From DAOTWA01 sp963702935 (lineage in GTDB: Bacteria; Chloroflexota; Anaerolineae; Anaerolineales; Anaerolineaceae): a DNA stretch of 64,000 nt. The stretch covers positions 4,526,001-4,590,000 of the forward strand of contig OY969772.1 of NCBI GenBank assembly GCA_963702935.1, given 5' to 3'. The position numbers and the translations under genes are program-made. Below, one piece after another: positions 43,085-52,624 of this stretch (positions are counted from its first letter, which is position 1; every line of letters starts with the position of its first letter). A model generated the notes under the pieces. That model worked only from the letters and a program-made list of their open reading frames with translations, had not been told where the DNA came from and ran no database searches.

Positions 43085-45199
43085 CTATTGTTTACAGTCG
43101 TACAGGGTTACGAACATGCCCCCCCGCGCCGTGGAGCCGGAACCGCTGCGCGGCGTGGAAGTTCCATCCGGCGCGCCGGCATTGACGGTGGCCGTATCGA
43201 AGTTCGGCACGGCGACGCATTGCGCCCTGACCCACGCGGAGATGTCCGTCTGCCCGCCCACACCCCCACCGCGCGCGTCCCAGTAGATATAGCGCAGCTC
43301 GCCGTCGGCGACCAAATTGGCGAGGTCCTGGCTGGTGACGACCTGATCCGAGCCCATGAAGCCGCCCATATAAAGCACCGGCCGCCCGGTGGCGATCACG
43401 TAATCAGAGCCTTGCATCGAGCTGGGCACGGCCATCAAGTAGCGCATTCCTTGTGTATTCTGCTCCAGATAATCGAGCAGGGACTGGTTGATCTCCAGTT
43501 GGCCGCTGTAGACCGGCTGGGAGGGGCGTCCGGCGTAAGCGCTCGGCAGCGACTGGTTTTCGCTGGGGTTGAGCATGGTCAGGTCCGACCAGATGCCCGG
43601 CGTGATCAGCAGCGCAGCCACCACGCAGGAAAACCCGGCGATGGCGCTGGTGCGCGTCGGGCGGATGGCCGCCGTCGCCAGCAGAAGCGCGCCGATGCCC
43701 AGCATCCCCAACACGAACGGCTGCCACCCGATCGTCCCGGCGAAGGAAGTCGCGGTGGCGATTTGCAGCCATAAAGTGGCGCCGGCGGCTACCAGGAAAA
43801 GCCCCGTTGCCTGCCAGGGGCGCTCCTCGCGCAGGTGCCACAGCTCCATGACGCCGATGCCCACCAGCGCCACCAGCGGCGGGGCCATCATCGCCATGTA
43901 ATACTCGTGGAAGAACCCGGCGATACTGAAAAAGACCATATCGGTCAACAGCCACACGCCCCACAAGACCAGGGCTTGATGTTTGGGCGCCAGCGGCCAG
44001 GTCAGGCGCGTTCGGAAGGCCAGCAGCAGCGCGCTGAATAGCGCCAAAGGCAGCAGCCAGCTCACCTCTTTGCTGAGCGGCGGCACGAACAGGCGCAGCG
44101 CGCCTGGGTTGCCTGTGCCGGAGCCCAGCCCACCCAGGGCGACGCCGAAACCGCCCGGAGCAGCCTGGAAGGGAGCATTGCCGCCCCCTCCACCCCGCGA
44201 GAACCCGCCGTTGCCGCCTTGCCCGCGCTGGAACAGTCCCCCGCCGTTCTGTCCGGGGGTAAATTGCGGGAAACCGCCGCTCCCGCCCTGCCCCGGCCGC
44301 GCGAAGCCTCCGGCCGGCCCTCCGCCGCCAAACAGGCTGCTGCGCCGGCCGAACATACCCAGCAGTCGCTCGACGCCGTTGTAGCCGATGGCCAGGTTCA
44401 TCTCCGAGTTGTCGCCGCTGCTGCCCACGTAGGGCCGCTCGTTGGCCGGGATCAAATCCACGAGGGTTACCCAGGAGAGTGAGAGCACCACCAGGAGGAG
44501 AGTCGCCAGGCTCAGGTTTCCGATCTTCCTCCACACGCTCTTTTTCGCGCCCAGGAAATACAGCGCGTAAAACGCCGGGAGCGGCAGGTAAGCTTCGAGC
44601 ATCTTGATATTGAAGCCGATCCCCACCAGCGCCGCGCCCAACAATAAGAAGCGCAGCTTGCCGCTCTCGGTAGCCTTGATGAAGGCCCAGGCCGCCAGCA
44701 GCAGCGTCAAGATCAACGTGCTGTCGATGGTGTTGTTGCGATCCACGGCCACCACCACCGGGGTAATCGCCAGCGCCAACGCGGCCAACAGCCCGGCTAC
44801 CGTCCCGAACGAGCGCCGCACCAGGTGGTAGATCACGATGACCGAAAGGATGCCGGCGATGATTTCCGGGAGCAGGATGCTAAAGGTATTCACGCCGAAG
44901 ATGAAGGCAGACATCGCTTGCAGCCACAGCCCCAGCGGAGGTTTGTCCACCGACACCGCGCCGCCCGGCTCGGCGGCCACGAAGAAGAAGTTGTGCCACG
45001 ACTTGAGCATGCTGACGATGGCAGCCGTGTAGTAATGGTTGACGTAGCCAAGCGCCGCCAGGTTGCTGAAGCGCAACACCGCCGCCAGCGCCACGATGGC
45101 CGCCAGCGCCAGCAGGCGCAAAGCGCTCTCCCGCGAAAATCGTAAGGCCAGCGCCTGATTGAGCTTAGACGCTATGCTTTCCGGAAAGGTAGTTCTCAC
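43085..45199 (-). CDS. GT39/ArnT-type membrane glycosyltransferase with Gly-rich insert
   Basis: A 704-residue multi-spanning protein of the polyprenol-sugar-dependent mannosyl/aminoarabinose transferase kind. The periplasmic first-loop stretch SWHNFFFVAAEPGGAVSVDKPPLG is characteristic. About residues 290-380 form a glycine-rich, low-complexity insert in an outside loop. The C-terminal part is a soluble domain ending in FVTLYDCKQ. A GTG start at 45199 has GGAG upstream. It would transfer a sugar to a lipid or protein at the outer face. Confidence 0.88.
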   Translation of the reverse strand: MRTTFPESIASKLNQALALRFSRESALRLLALAAIVALAAVLRFSNLAALGYVNHYYTAAIVSMLKSWHNFFFVAAEPGGAVSVDKPPLGLWLQAMSAFIFGVNTFSILLPEIIAGILSVIVIYHLVRRSFGTVAGLLAALALAITPVVVAVDRNNTIDSTLILTLLLAAWAFIKATESGKLRFLLLGAALVGIGFNIKMLEAYLPLPAFYALYFLGAKKSVWRKIGNLSLATLLLVVLSLSWVTLVDLIPANERPYVGSSGDNSEMNLAIGYNGVERLLGMFGRRSSLFGGGGPAGGFARPGQGGSGGFPQFTPGQNGGGLFQRGQGGNGGFSRGGGGGNAPFQAAPGGFGVALGGLGSGTGNPGALRLFVPPLSKEVSWLLPLALFSALLLAFRTRLTWPLAPKHQALVLWGVWLLTDMVFFSIAGFFHEYYMAMMAPPLVALVGIGVMELWHLREERPWQATGLFLVAAGATLWLQIATATSFAGTIGWQPFVLGMLGIGALLLATAAIRPTRTSAIAGFSCVVAALLITPGIWSDLTMLNPSENQSLPSAYAGRPSQPVYSGQLEINQSLLDYLEQNTQGMRYLMAVPSSMQGSDYVIATGRPVLYMGGFMGSDQVVTSQDLANLVADGELRYIYWDARGGGVGGQTDISAWVRAQCVAVPNFDTATVNAGAPDGTSTPRSGSGSTARGGMFVTLYDCKQ

Positions 45200-45234
45200 G
45201 TTGAAATACTCCAGTAATATTCAAGCCGCTCCCC

Positions 45235-47139
45235 TCACTCACTCGCTTGAGGCTTGAATAAAGCCGCTTGCAAAGTGGTGACGTCGAAGCCGTTCGTTTT
45301 CAATTGGTTGAGAAGGATCTGTTTCGCCTGGTCGTCGTTAGGCATCACGCTTGCGTCGCAGGGGGTGGGGTAATCCTCCACTTCCCCTTCTTGCCAGATC
45401 ATGGAAGTCGTATTGACCGCGTACCATTCCTGGCAAATGACCATGCCGATGGTGCCGAACTGGTAGAATGGCGGCTTGATCTTGCTGAGGTCCAGTTGCA
45501 GCTCGTTCATGGCGTTCCCCGTGCGATAATTAGGCGCTGCGCTGAAGATCGGCTGGGTGGCAGGCGGCTCGCCCGCCAACAGGGATTGCCCCGTCATCCA
45601 ATCGGGAGGGGTGATGCCCAAATAATCCAGGATGGTCGGTCCGATGTCCAGGTTTTGCGTGTTGTTGGTGATCATCCCGGCGTATTCCCCATTGGGGAAG
45701 CGGAATAATAAGGGAATGCGCACGTTGGACACGTCTGTGAACCCGTGATCGGTATAAACGATGATGACCGTCTGGTCCAGCTTGCCCATCTCCGTCAGGT
45801 CGTCGATCACTTCGCGCATGTACCCATCGTAGGCCTGGATGGCAGGATCGTATAGATTCCACTCGTCGCCCAAATGCGTCCCCATCATGTGCACGTGCAC
45901 GAACAAGGGCTGCTGAACGGTCTGAAAGAGGGACATGAGCTGGTCTACCCTATGCTGGTCGTTCATGTCGATGGGAGGCTGGGTGACTTCCGCGTAGGGA
46001 TCGGGCATGGTGCGAATGTAATAGATTTGAAGCAGCCGGTCCGAAAGCCCCTTGACGATCGTCGCCAGGAAATAGGCCGCATCTTCCGGCAGGATGCCGC
46101 GTGAAAGCGTGTACAAGCTGCCCATGGTGGACGAGCGCCCGTTGACCATCACAAAGCTATCCTGAAGGTTGAACGCAGTCACGTCCGCGTAGTAATCCAC
46201 GCTGATCTCGGCGTTGTAGTATCCCTCACTCTTCAGAATGGCAGGGAAGCTCTGAAACGCGTCGGCGCCCTTCAGGATGTCCGGCGGGTACAACATGCGC
46301 GTTTCGGTGGGCAGCTTGCTGGTAAAGATGGAAACCAGCGAGCCCGACGTCTGGTAGGCATTCGGGAAGTTGTTCTCGGACACCAGGGCGCTTTGGGCGA
46401 AAGTCTTCAGGAAGGGGGTCGTATCCGTATCCGGGTTGTAAAGCGACGTGTGATCGGCGTCCAGCCCATCGGTGCCGATCAGCAGGATGTTCGGGCGCGT
46501 GACCGCTGAGCCGGTGACCGGGATGGTATACGCAGGCTGGTCGCTCCGATATAAATTCCAGCCCAGCCCGGTAGACAGCACCAGCAGCGCGATACACATG
46601 GATAGCTCCATCCTCAAGGCAGAATTCACCCGTTTTCTGCGGGTCTGCCCGGAGAGCGTCCTCACTACCCAGCGCGTGGAAACGAACAGGATGACCAAGA
46701 ATAGCAGTCCATATACCCCCCGCTGGATGCCCACCGTAGAAATGATGCCGTATTGGAAGACCGTGTAAGTGAAGTTGTCGATCAGCATCAGCGCCGTCAC
46801 GGCGATAAAGGCCGCCGGGAGCACGCCGCCGATGTACAGGAACACCTTCCAGCGCTTCGACCACCACGGCGCCAGGCTGAGCGCAAACAATACCAATAGG
46901 AAGGGCAGGCTTAGCCCCACCAGCACCAGCCCCGAAAGCAGCAGGATACCCAGCTTCGTCATAAAGGGCGAGAGGCTCATAAAAGAGGGCTTGGTAGCGT
47001 AGAAGAGCCACTCCATAAACACGCAAAAATAGATGGCCAGCACCGTCCAGGCCAACAGCTTCCCCCAGGACAGTAATTTCCTTTTTCGGTCGACATCCGC
47101 CGGAGTTCCACCGGGATGCGACCCGTCTGATTTGCCCAT
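45235..47139 (-). CDS. LTA-synthase-like sulfatase-fold membrane enzyme
   Basis: A 634-residue protein with about five N-terminal membrane segments (residues about 25-200) and a C-terminal alkaline-phosphatase/sulfatase-fold domain outside the cell. It has the metal motif LLIGTDGLDADHTSLY, a probable Ser/Thr nucleophile in YQTSGSLVSIFTS, and the metal site VYTDHGFTD. Such enzymes transfer phosphoglycerol or phosphoethanolamine, or act as sulfatases. The donor is not identifiable. It precedes the GT39-type gene by about 35 bases. Confidence 0.8.
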   Translation of the reverse strand: MGKSDGSHPGGTPADVDRKRKLLSWGKLLAWTVLAIYFCVFMEWLFYATKPSFMSLSPFMTKLGILLLSGLVLVGLSLPFLLVLFALSLAPWWSKRWKVFLYIGGVLPAAFIAVTALMLIDNFTYTVFQYGIISTVGIQRGVYGLLFLVILFVSTRWVVRTLSGQTRRKRVNSALRMELSMCIALLVLSTGLGWNLYRSDQPAYTIPVTGSAVTRPNILLIGTDGLDADHTSLYNPDTDTTPFLKTFAQSALVSENNFPNAYQTSGSLVSIFTSKLPTETRMLYPPDILKGADAFQSFPAILKSEGYYNAEISVDYYADVTAFNLQDSFVMVNGRSSTMGSLYTLSRGILPEDAAYFLATIVKGLSDRLLQIYYIRTMPDPYAEVTQPPIDMNDQHRVDQLMSLFQTVQQPLFVHVHMMGTHLGDEWNLYDPAIQAYDGYMREVIDDLTEMGKLDQTVIIVYTDHGFTDVSNVRIPLLFRFPNGEYAGMITNNTQNLDIGPTILDYLGITPPDWMTGQSLLAGEPPATQPIFSAAPNYRTGNAMNELQLDLSKIKPPFYQFGTIGMVICQEWYAVNTTSMIWQEGEVEDYPTPCDASVMPNDDQAKQILLNQLKTNGFDVTTLQAALFKPQASE

Positions 47140-47169
47140 CACGAGTATTTCCTCATTTATCGAAGAAGC

Positions 47170-48565
47170 TTAGGGTTCCAGCTTCTCCATCAAATACATG
47201 ATCCGCTGTGACCCTTCGATGGGGGTGACTTCTCGGAAGATAAATTGGCGGCAAAAGGCCTGCTCGAAGCCTTCCTTAGAATAATCGACGAAGATATCCT
47301 TCCGGGTGGCCAGCAAGCGTTTGACTTGCGAATCCTCTTTGGGGATGAACTCCACGATCAGCCAGCGTCCCAGCCGGGCGAAGAACTCGGCCAGGTCGGC
47401 GAGAGGCACGTTGTTCGAAATCGCCAGGTGATGTACTAACGCCAGCGCCATCACCGCATCCACCGGGCCGCGGTCGATAAAGGCATCCCGTTCCTGATTC
47501 TGCCAGCCGATTCCCGGGCTGGGGTTGGTGAGGTCGAGCACCAGCGGAAGCAAATTTGTTTCTTTATTTTTCTTCATCTCGCGGTAATTTTTCTCTACCG
47601 CAGCCTCGTCGAAATCGGAAGAGAGGGTCAGGCCCGCCACGCCGGCTGCCAGGCGCGAAAATGCGCCGGTGTTGGCGCCCAGGTCCCACACCTGTCTCGG
47701 TTGGATCCTCTCCAGGTAAGATTTCACGACGCGGGTTTTATGCTCGAACGCGGCGCGGGTATAGTTGGTCGAAGTCGTAGTAATCGCCCCACTCGGTACC
47801 CTCGGGCTCCCATTTGAGGCCCTTTACCGTATTGGTCAGACTATCTAATACCCCTAACAGGCCCGGCTTGCTCATGGCGCGCCCTCGAGTTTGTGCGCTG
47901 GCCTGCTGTGCTGCGTCCGCGTATTTCTTTTGCGCCGAAGCGTGCAGGTGAATGTGGGTCATCAAGCCGAATTGCAGGTGGGTACGCCAGGGGAGCAACC
48001 GGCTGGCCAGGTCCAGGGGAACGCCGTCGATGTATACGCGCAGCAGCTTGCTCAAGCGCACGTCGCAATGCGCCATCAAAGCCAGCGGCGCGAGGAAATG
48101 CTGGCAGAACTGCCGGTACGCCACCCACGGCTCGCCCTCGCGATAAGCCTCGAAGGACAGCGAGTCGATCAGCACCGGCTTGCCGCAATGAAATTGAACG
48201 TTATAGGCGCTGGCGTCTTTGAGAGAGAGACCGTATTCCAGGGCGATCTTCTGAATCGAAAGCGTCAAGAGGGCGGCATCTTTGAGCTGGCTGAAGCTCC
48301 ACTCGTAAGGATAGGAGATGAACTCCACCCGTTCCGGCCGGAGAATGCGGTAAGCCAGCTCGGGCTCGGGCGCCTCGATCTCGACTTCTTGATGAGGGAT
48401 GAGCTTTCTGGCCTTGATCAGGCGCTCATACAATCCTGACTGCATCAACCGCTCATAATCTTCCTGATAGCAGTGGTTGACCTGCCGGTAAAGAATGTCG
48501 CCCTGATTGAACAAAAATCCGCTCGGATCGCGGAAGGAAGCGCTGAGATGATGGTTAGTCGCCAT
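47170..48565 (-). pseudogene. Class I SAM-dependent methyltransferase, split by one frameshift
   Basis: Two consecutive readings are one gene. The upstream part (to about 47767) runs from MATNHHLSASF to GDYYDFD, and the downstream part continues as NYTRAAFEHKTRVVKSYL into VWDLGANTGAFSRLA, the SAM-binding motif. A single extra C near 47767 breaks the frame. The whole would be about 464 residues. Without the insertion the protein would be normal, so a sequence error is as likely as decay. Confidence 0.78.
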
Positions 48566-48758
48566 CTTCCTCTTCGCCGACATCGGGATTATCGGTTGTA
48601 CTCCCTCCGAAATGAGCTTTGATCTTGCGCCAGGAGACTTTTAAGATCACGCCGCCGCCCAGCAAAGCTGCCAACAGAAGCTGAATCAGCAGGCTGCCCG
48701 ATCCAGGGTCCAGGTAGAGCGCCGGGCGAGCCAGGAAAGATACTTGATGGAATAACAA
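48555..48758 (-). CDS. Small single-pass membrane protein with DPGSGS motif
   Basis: A 67-residue protein with one hydrophobic segment (residues about 20-42), preceded by YLDPGSGSLLIQLLLAALLG and followed by a basic stretch and an acidic tail. Small proteins with this DPGSGS motif are common beside glycosyltransferase and polysaccharide genes; their role is not known. The start is a TTG at 48758 with AGGAGG eight bases upstream. Confidence 0.75.
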   Translation of the reverse strand: MLFHQVSFLARPALYLDPGSGSLLIQLLLAALLGGGVILKVSWRKIKAHFGGSTTDNPDVGEEEDGD

Positions 48759-48845
48759 GGTTCTTACCTCCTCTTAACAAAATCCGCATTAGATTAAATT
48801 CGAGCACAATCATAATCCCATTCACGCGTTTTAACAGGGATTAAA

Positions 48846-49874
48846 TTATTTGTGGATCTCTACGGGGGTGCCCACGTCTGCCCAATTGAAGAGCAGGCTG
48901 GCGTCTTGGGGAGCCAGCACCACGCAGCCATAAGTGACCGGCGTTCCAAGCTCATCTCCCCAAATCTGTTCGCCGTCCGTAAGGACCGGCAGTGAGTGGA
49001 TGCCGTTTTCCAGGTCGCTGCCCGCCCAATAGATGCCCATCCAATCCGGCATCCAGAATCCCCAGGGATAGCTGTAAGCGTCCGAGATCTTGTCCAATAC
49101 CTGGAACGTGCCTACCGCCGTCCCATTGCCCTGGCCGGTGGAGGCGACGAAACTGTAGACCAATTGATCGCCTTGGTAAGCGTACAAATGCTGCTCCGAC
49201 AGGCTGACGACGATGCGTTTCTCGCCGCTGGGCAGTGGAGCTGCCGTTGGGCTTGGCTGAGGGGTCGGCTGCGGCGTGGCAGCCAGATCGGGGACGAGCT
49301 GGATGAGCGGTGTGGCGTTGTAATCAGGCGCCTCCGTGGAAGCTGCCGTGGACGTGGGGGTGGGGGAGGAGGACGCTAAAGCGGCTTCGCTTTCCGCCCC
49401 TGAAGACGCGCGCTTCTCATTGAAAATGGCCGTGTCGTGTGCGATGAAAGCCTGTACCTTGGGAATGGATCCCAACCCGACCAGCCAGGCGACGAACACC
49501 AGGGCAAACACGCCGGCCGCCACGGCCCGGGGGTGCTGTATGCCGAATTTTCCGGCAGAGGGCCGGGGCTTGCCCGGCAGCCCAGTTGTGGCCTGAAACC
49601 CCCCTTGCGCCTGCGGCTCCAGGCGTTTCTGCGCCCAGATCAACCCCTCTTTGGCGCGCCGGCTATCGGGGGTGATCCTTAGCGCTTCTTGCAGATAGGC
49701 TATGCTGGCCGCCGGGGCCGCGACGGCCGCCAACAGGAGCCAGGCTTCTTCGAGCTGTGGAGCCAGCGACACGGCCCGCAAGGCCCAACGGCGAGCGTCG
49801 AGCTTGTCTCCATGCTCTAAAGCTTCATAAGCTTTTCTAAGCGCGTCTCTGGCCGCATTCGGGTCCGAATTCAT
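48846..49874 (-). CDS. L,D-transpeptidase (YkuD domain) with TPR-like cytoplasmic region
   Basis: A 342-residue protein. Its N-terminus has TPR-like helices (residues about 1-90), then one membrane helix (AAGVFALVFVAWLVGLG), a Ser/Thr/Pro-rich linker and a YkuD domain. The catalytic-site region reads IHSLPV...TPVTYGCVVL, in which the Cys is conserved but the usual SHGCIRL is altered. It would cross-link peptidoglycan or attach proteins to it. The ATG at 49874 is preferred over a longer start. Confidence 0.87.
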   Translation of the reverse strand: MNSDPNAARDALRKAYEALEHGDKLDARRWALRAVSLAPQLEEAWLLLAAVAAPAASIAYLQEALRITPDSRRAKEGLIWAQKRLEPQAQGGFQATTGLPGKPRPSAGKFGIQHPRAVAAGVFALVFVAWLVGLGSIPKVQAFIAHDTAIFNEKRASSGAESEAALASSSPTPTSTAASTEAPDYNATPLIQLVPDLAATPQPTPQPSPTAAPLPSGEKRIVVSLSEQHLYAYQGDQLVYSFVASTGQGNGTAVGTFQVLDKISDAYSYPWGFWMPDWMGIYWAGSDLENGIHSLPVLTDGEQIWGDELGTPVTYGCVVLAPQDASLLFNWADVGTPVEIHK

Positions 49875-50009
49875 GTTATGCGTACGTCCAACCATCAGTC
49901 AGGATCAATCGGAAGGTTAACTATCGACATAACGACCTGTTAACTTTAAAGATGTAAAATGAATTTACGATGAATTTTGGCCATAAAGCCGACATCCGGC
50001 TCTCGGGGG

Positions 50010-50052
50010 AAAAAAAGCCTCTATCGCGTGACCGGGGTCATGCGATAGAGGC
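50010..50052 (-). terminator. Strong intrinsic terminator of the LacI-GH130 unit
   Basis: GCCTCTATCGC and GCGATAGAGGC form a perfect 11-base stem that is extended inward by TGACC/GGTCA. On the minus strand it is followed by seven Ts. It lies 74 bases after the GH130 stop. Confidence 0.85.
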
Positions 50053-50125
50053 GATCAGCCGTAATCCGGCAATTCGTTAATTCTGGGCGAGCTTCATCGC
50101 CCGAAAAGGAGGCTCTTGCCGTTCT

Positions 50126-51097
50126 CTACAGCTCCGAGGTGCTCTTCACAAAGTCGAGCACTTCATTGATCCGCGTAAACGCCATGGCCGTGACCGTGTC
50201 GGCCCCGCCATAGTAGATGGCGATCCGCCCTGTAGGCGGGTCGTACAAGGTGGCGCAGGGAAAAGCCACGTTGGGCACGTCCCCCACGCACTCGTAATAC
50301 TTTTGCGGAGAAAGCAGGTACGGGCCGCCGCGGTAGATCACCTTCCAGGGTTGCTCCAGATCGAGCAAGGCCGCCCCAAAACTGTACACAAACCCATTGC
50401 AGGAAGTCAGCACGCCGTGATAGAACATCAGCCAGCCTTCGGGAGTCTCGATGGGCACCGGCCCGGCGCCGATCTTCGTGCCTTGCCAGCCGTCCTTAAC
50501 CCCCATCACGTAACGATGCTCCCCCCAGTGGATCAGATCCGGACTCTGGCTCAGATAAATGTCGCCGAAGGGGGTGTGGCCGTTATCGCTTGGCCGGTTG
50601 AGCAGCACGTATTTGCCGTTGATCTTGCGGGGGAAAAGCACGCCGTTGCGGTTGAACGGCAACAGCGCATTCTCCATAAAGCAGAATTCGTCAAAGTCGA
50701 ACGTATAGCCAATCCCGATGGTCGGGCCGTGGTAGCCGTTGCACCAGGTCACGTAATAGCGATCCTCCAGCCAAACCACGCGCGGATCGTAGCGATATTG
50801 GAACCGGCTGATTTCCGGGCAGTCACTGAGCCATTCGATGGGATCGTTGTCCAGCTCCCAGTGGATGCCGTCCTCGCTGAAGCCGCGATGCAGGTTCATG
50901 TCGCGCTTTTTATTGTCACAGCGGAAGACCCCTGCGAACCTGTCCTGGAAGGGCACCACGGCGCTGTTGAAGATACTGTTCGCCGAGGGGATCAGGTTGC
51001 GAGGGATGACCGGGTTGGCGCTGTAACGCCATATCACGTCGGAACAGCCCGCCGGGCGTTCTTCCCAGGGGATGTTAGGCAAGGGCTGCTGAGTCAT
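50126..51097 (-). CDS. Glycoside hydrolase family 130 phosphorylase/hydrolase
   Basis: A 323-residue five-bladed beta-propeller enzyme of GH130, a family of beta-mannoside phosphorylases and related hydrolases. Typical motifs are NSAVVPFQDRFAGVFR, RYDPRVVWLEDRYYVTW, GAGPVPIETPEGWLMFYHGV and IAIYYGGADTV. It would break down a manno-oligosaccharide, using phosphate if it is a phosphorylase. It overlaps its LacI regulator by four bases. Confidence 0.9.
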   Translation of the reverse strand: MTQQPLPNIPWEERPAGCSDVIWRYSANPVIPRNLIPSANSIFNSAVVPFQDRFAGVFRCDNKKRDMNLHRGFSEDGIHWELDNDPIEWLSDCPEISRFQYRYDPRVVWLEDRYYVTWCNGYHGPTIGIGYTFDFDEFCFMENALLPFNRNGVLFPRKINGKYVLLNRPSDNGHTPFGDIYLSQSPDLIHWGEHRYVMGVKDGWQGTKIGAGPVPIETPEGWLMFYHGVLTSCNGFVYSFGAALLDLEQPWKVIYRGGPYLLSPQKYYECVGDVPNVAFPCATLYDPPTGRIAIYYGGADTVTAMAFTRINEVLDFVKSTSEL

Positions 51098-52155
51098 GCG
51101 AGAGGTACCCCCTTCGTCGAGGATTTGGATGGAGCCAGGGCCACCGATTCGCGCTCCACCAGGGTCGGGTGGACGATCAAGGTCATACGCGCCGATTCGG
51201 GATTTCCCAGGCGTAAGGATAGGAGCTGCACGGCAGCCCGCCCCATGGCCAGCGTGTCCACGTGCAGGGTGGTGAGGCTGGGATGGGCATTCACCGCCAG
51301 GTAGGTATCGTCGTAACCGATGACCGAGATATCCTCGGGCACGCGCTTTCCCTGGTCCTGAATAGCCCGTATGGCCGCGCTCCCAACGTCGTCATTGATA
51401 CAGAACAGGCCGGTAATTTGCGGGTTCTCTTTCAACAGGTCGATCGTTTCCTGGTAACCCTTGGAGCGATTGATGTTGAAATTGGAGAGATAGACTTTAC
51501 GAATCCCTTTTTCTTTCATGGCGCGCAGGTAACCGTTGCGCCGTTCTTTCAAGCTGGGGTAGCAGTTCGCCTCGCCGCCAATCATCCCGATGTGGCGGTG
51601 TCCCTTCTCGATCAGCACCTCGACGGCCTGGTAAGCCGCCCGAAAATTATCCGAGACGACAGTATCATAGCTTTCCGTATTCGAGTAGCCGTCTACGAGC
51701 ACGATTGGGGGGCCGCGCCTGGCGGATGAAGGAGCGAAGGTCTCGTCCAGGCAGGTTCCCACCAGCAATAGGCCGTCCACACCCTCGTTATAGAACAATT
51801 GGGGAACCTCCACCGGGCGGTTGTTTTCGTCCACCGGCAGGGTGGCAAAAAGAAGATTGATCCCGGCCCGGCGACAACTGTCCTCGATGCCCACGATAAC
51901 CTGCGAATAGAACGGATTCGCCATGGGAGGGATGTCCGGGTCGGTCTTGACCACCATGCCAATGGTGGCCAGCAGGTTGTTTTTCCCGTTGGTAAGGTTG
52001 GCTTTGATCGGGTAATCGTACTCCTGGGCAATTTCGAGGACGCGCGCGCGGGTTTCCTGAGAGACGCCGGGCTTATTGTTCAGGACGAACGAAACCGTGG
52101 AAACCGATACCCCGCTCCGTCTGGCAATATCACTGATCGTAACCTTTTCTTTCAT
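51094..52155 (-). CDS. LacI-family regulator of the GH130 gene
   Basis: A 353-residue LacI/GalR regulator. The N-terminal helix-turn-helix and hinge read VTISDIARRSGVSVSTVSFVLNNKPG, followed by a periplasmic-binding-protein-like sensor domain (VILIDG-type strand PIVLVDGYSN; SVIGYDDTYLAV). It is first in a two-gene unit with GH130. The ATG at 52155 fits the usual family start; an ATG six codons upstream is possible. A consensus promoter and an AT-rich candidate operator lie just upstream. Confidence 0.93.
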   Translation of the reverse strand: MKEKVTISDIARRSGVSVSTVSFVLNNKPGVSQETRARVLEIAQEYDYPIKANLTNGKNNLLATIGMVVKTDPDIPPMANPFYSQVIVGIEDSCRRAGINLLFATLPVDENNRPVEVPQLFYNEGVDGLLLVGTCLDETFAPSSARRGPPIVLVDGYSNTESYDTVVSDNFRAAYQAVEVLIEKGHRHIGMIGGEANCYPSLKERRNGYLRAMKEKGIRKVYLSNFNINRSKGYQETIDLLKENPQITGLFCINDDVGSAAIRAIQDQGKRVPEDISVIGYDDTYLAVNAHPSLTTLHVDTLAMGRAAVQLLSLRLGNPESARMTLIVHPTLVERESVALAPSKSSTKGVPLA

Positions 52156-52186
52156 GCGTCCCTGGAGTCCCATTTTTTTAGTTAGA

Positions 52187-52234
52187 TTTAAAAAAGTTTA
52201 ATTAATATTTTAGCACTTTGTTAGTGTCTGTCAA
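52187..52234 (-). promoter_or_regulatory. Promoter and candidate operator of the first LacI gene
   Basis: The minus strand has TTGACA (52234-52229), a 16-base spacer and TAAAAT (52212-52207). Next to the expected start of transcription is TTTAAAAAAGTTTA (52187-52200). Its 13-base core recurs in inverted orientation at 52754-52766, near the other LacI promoter. Confidence 0.6.
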
Positions 52235-52276
52235 GAATCTCAAGCTATCTGAGCATGGCTTTCTCAAGAATAATGG

Positions 52277-52422
52277 GTGTCATTGCGAGGAGGGCGTTCT
52301 TTGCCCGACGAAGCAATCTCGGTGCCAGCCGAGAGATCGCCACGCCCTGGCGCTCTGCGTGCCCGGAGGGCAAAGAACGCCCAGGGCTCGCGCCGCTCTG
52401 CGTACCCGTAGGGTAATGACAC
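52277..52422. repeat. Intergenic repeat, copy A
   Basis: A 146-base block bounded by GTGTCATTGCGAGG and its near-inverse ending AATGACAC. It contains a stretch, GATCGCCACGCCCTGGCGCT and onward through GGGCAAAGAACGCCCAGG, that is repeated in copy B. It resembles the CATTGCGAG...GAAGCAATCT dispersed repeats known from many bacterial genomes. Open frames in it are by-products. Confidence 0.8.
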
Positions 52423-52490
52423 GCCTGAGTTTCTCAGGAGTAATCCCACAACGCCGGGGGGCTCTTCTTTCGAGAAGAAACCATCCCGGG

Positions 52491-52624
52491 GTGTCATTGC
52501 GAGCGTTCTGTGCGAAGCAATCTGAGTGCCGGACGGAAGATCGCCACGCCCTGGCGCTCTGCGTGCCCGGAGGGCAAAGAACGCCCAGGCTCGCGCACGT
52601 AGTGCAACCTTGGGGTAATGGCAC
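52491..52624. repeat. Intergenic repeat, copy B
   Basis: A second copy starts GTGTCATTGCGAGC and ends near GGTAATGGCAC. From GATCGCCACG to the end of GGGCAAAGAACGCCCAGG it is essentially identical to copy A. Between and around the copies (52423-52490 and 52625-52750) I see no gene. Confidence 0.8.

Noticed and set aside
52277..52624. A CRISPR array or insertion sequence
   Set aside because: There are only two copies, with no regular short spacers, no transposase and no cas gene nearby.
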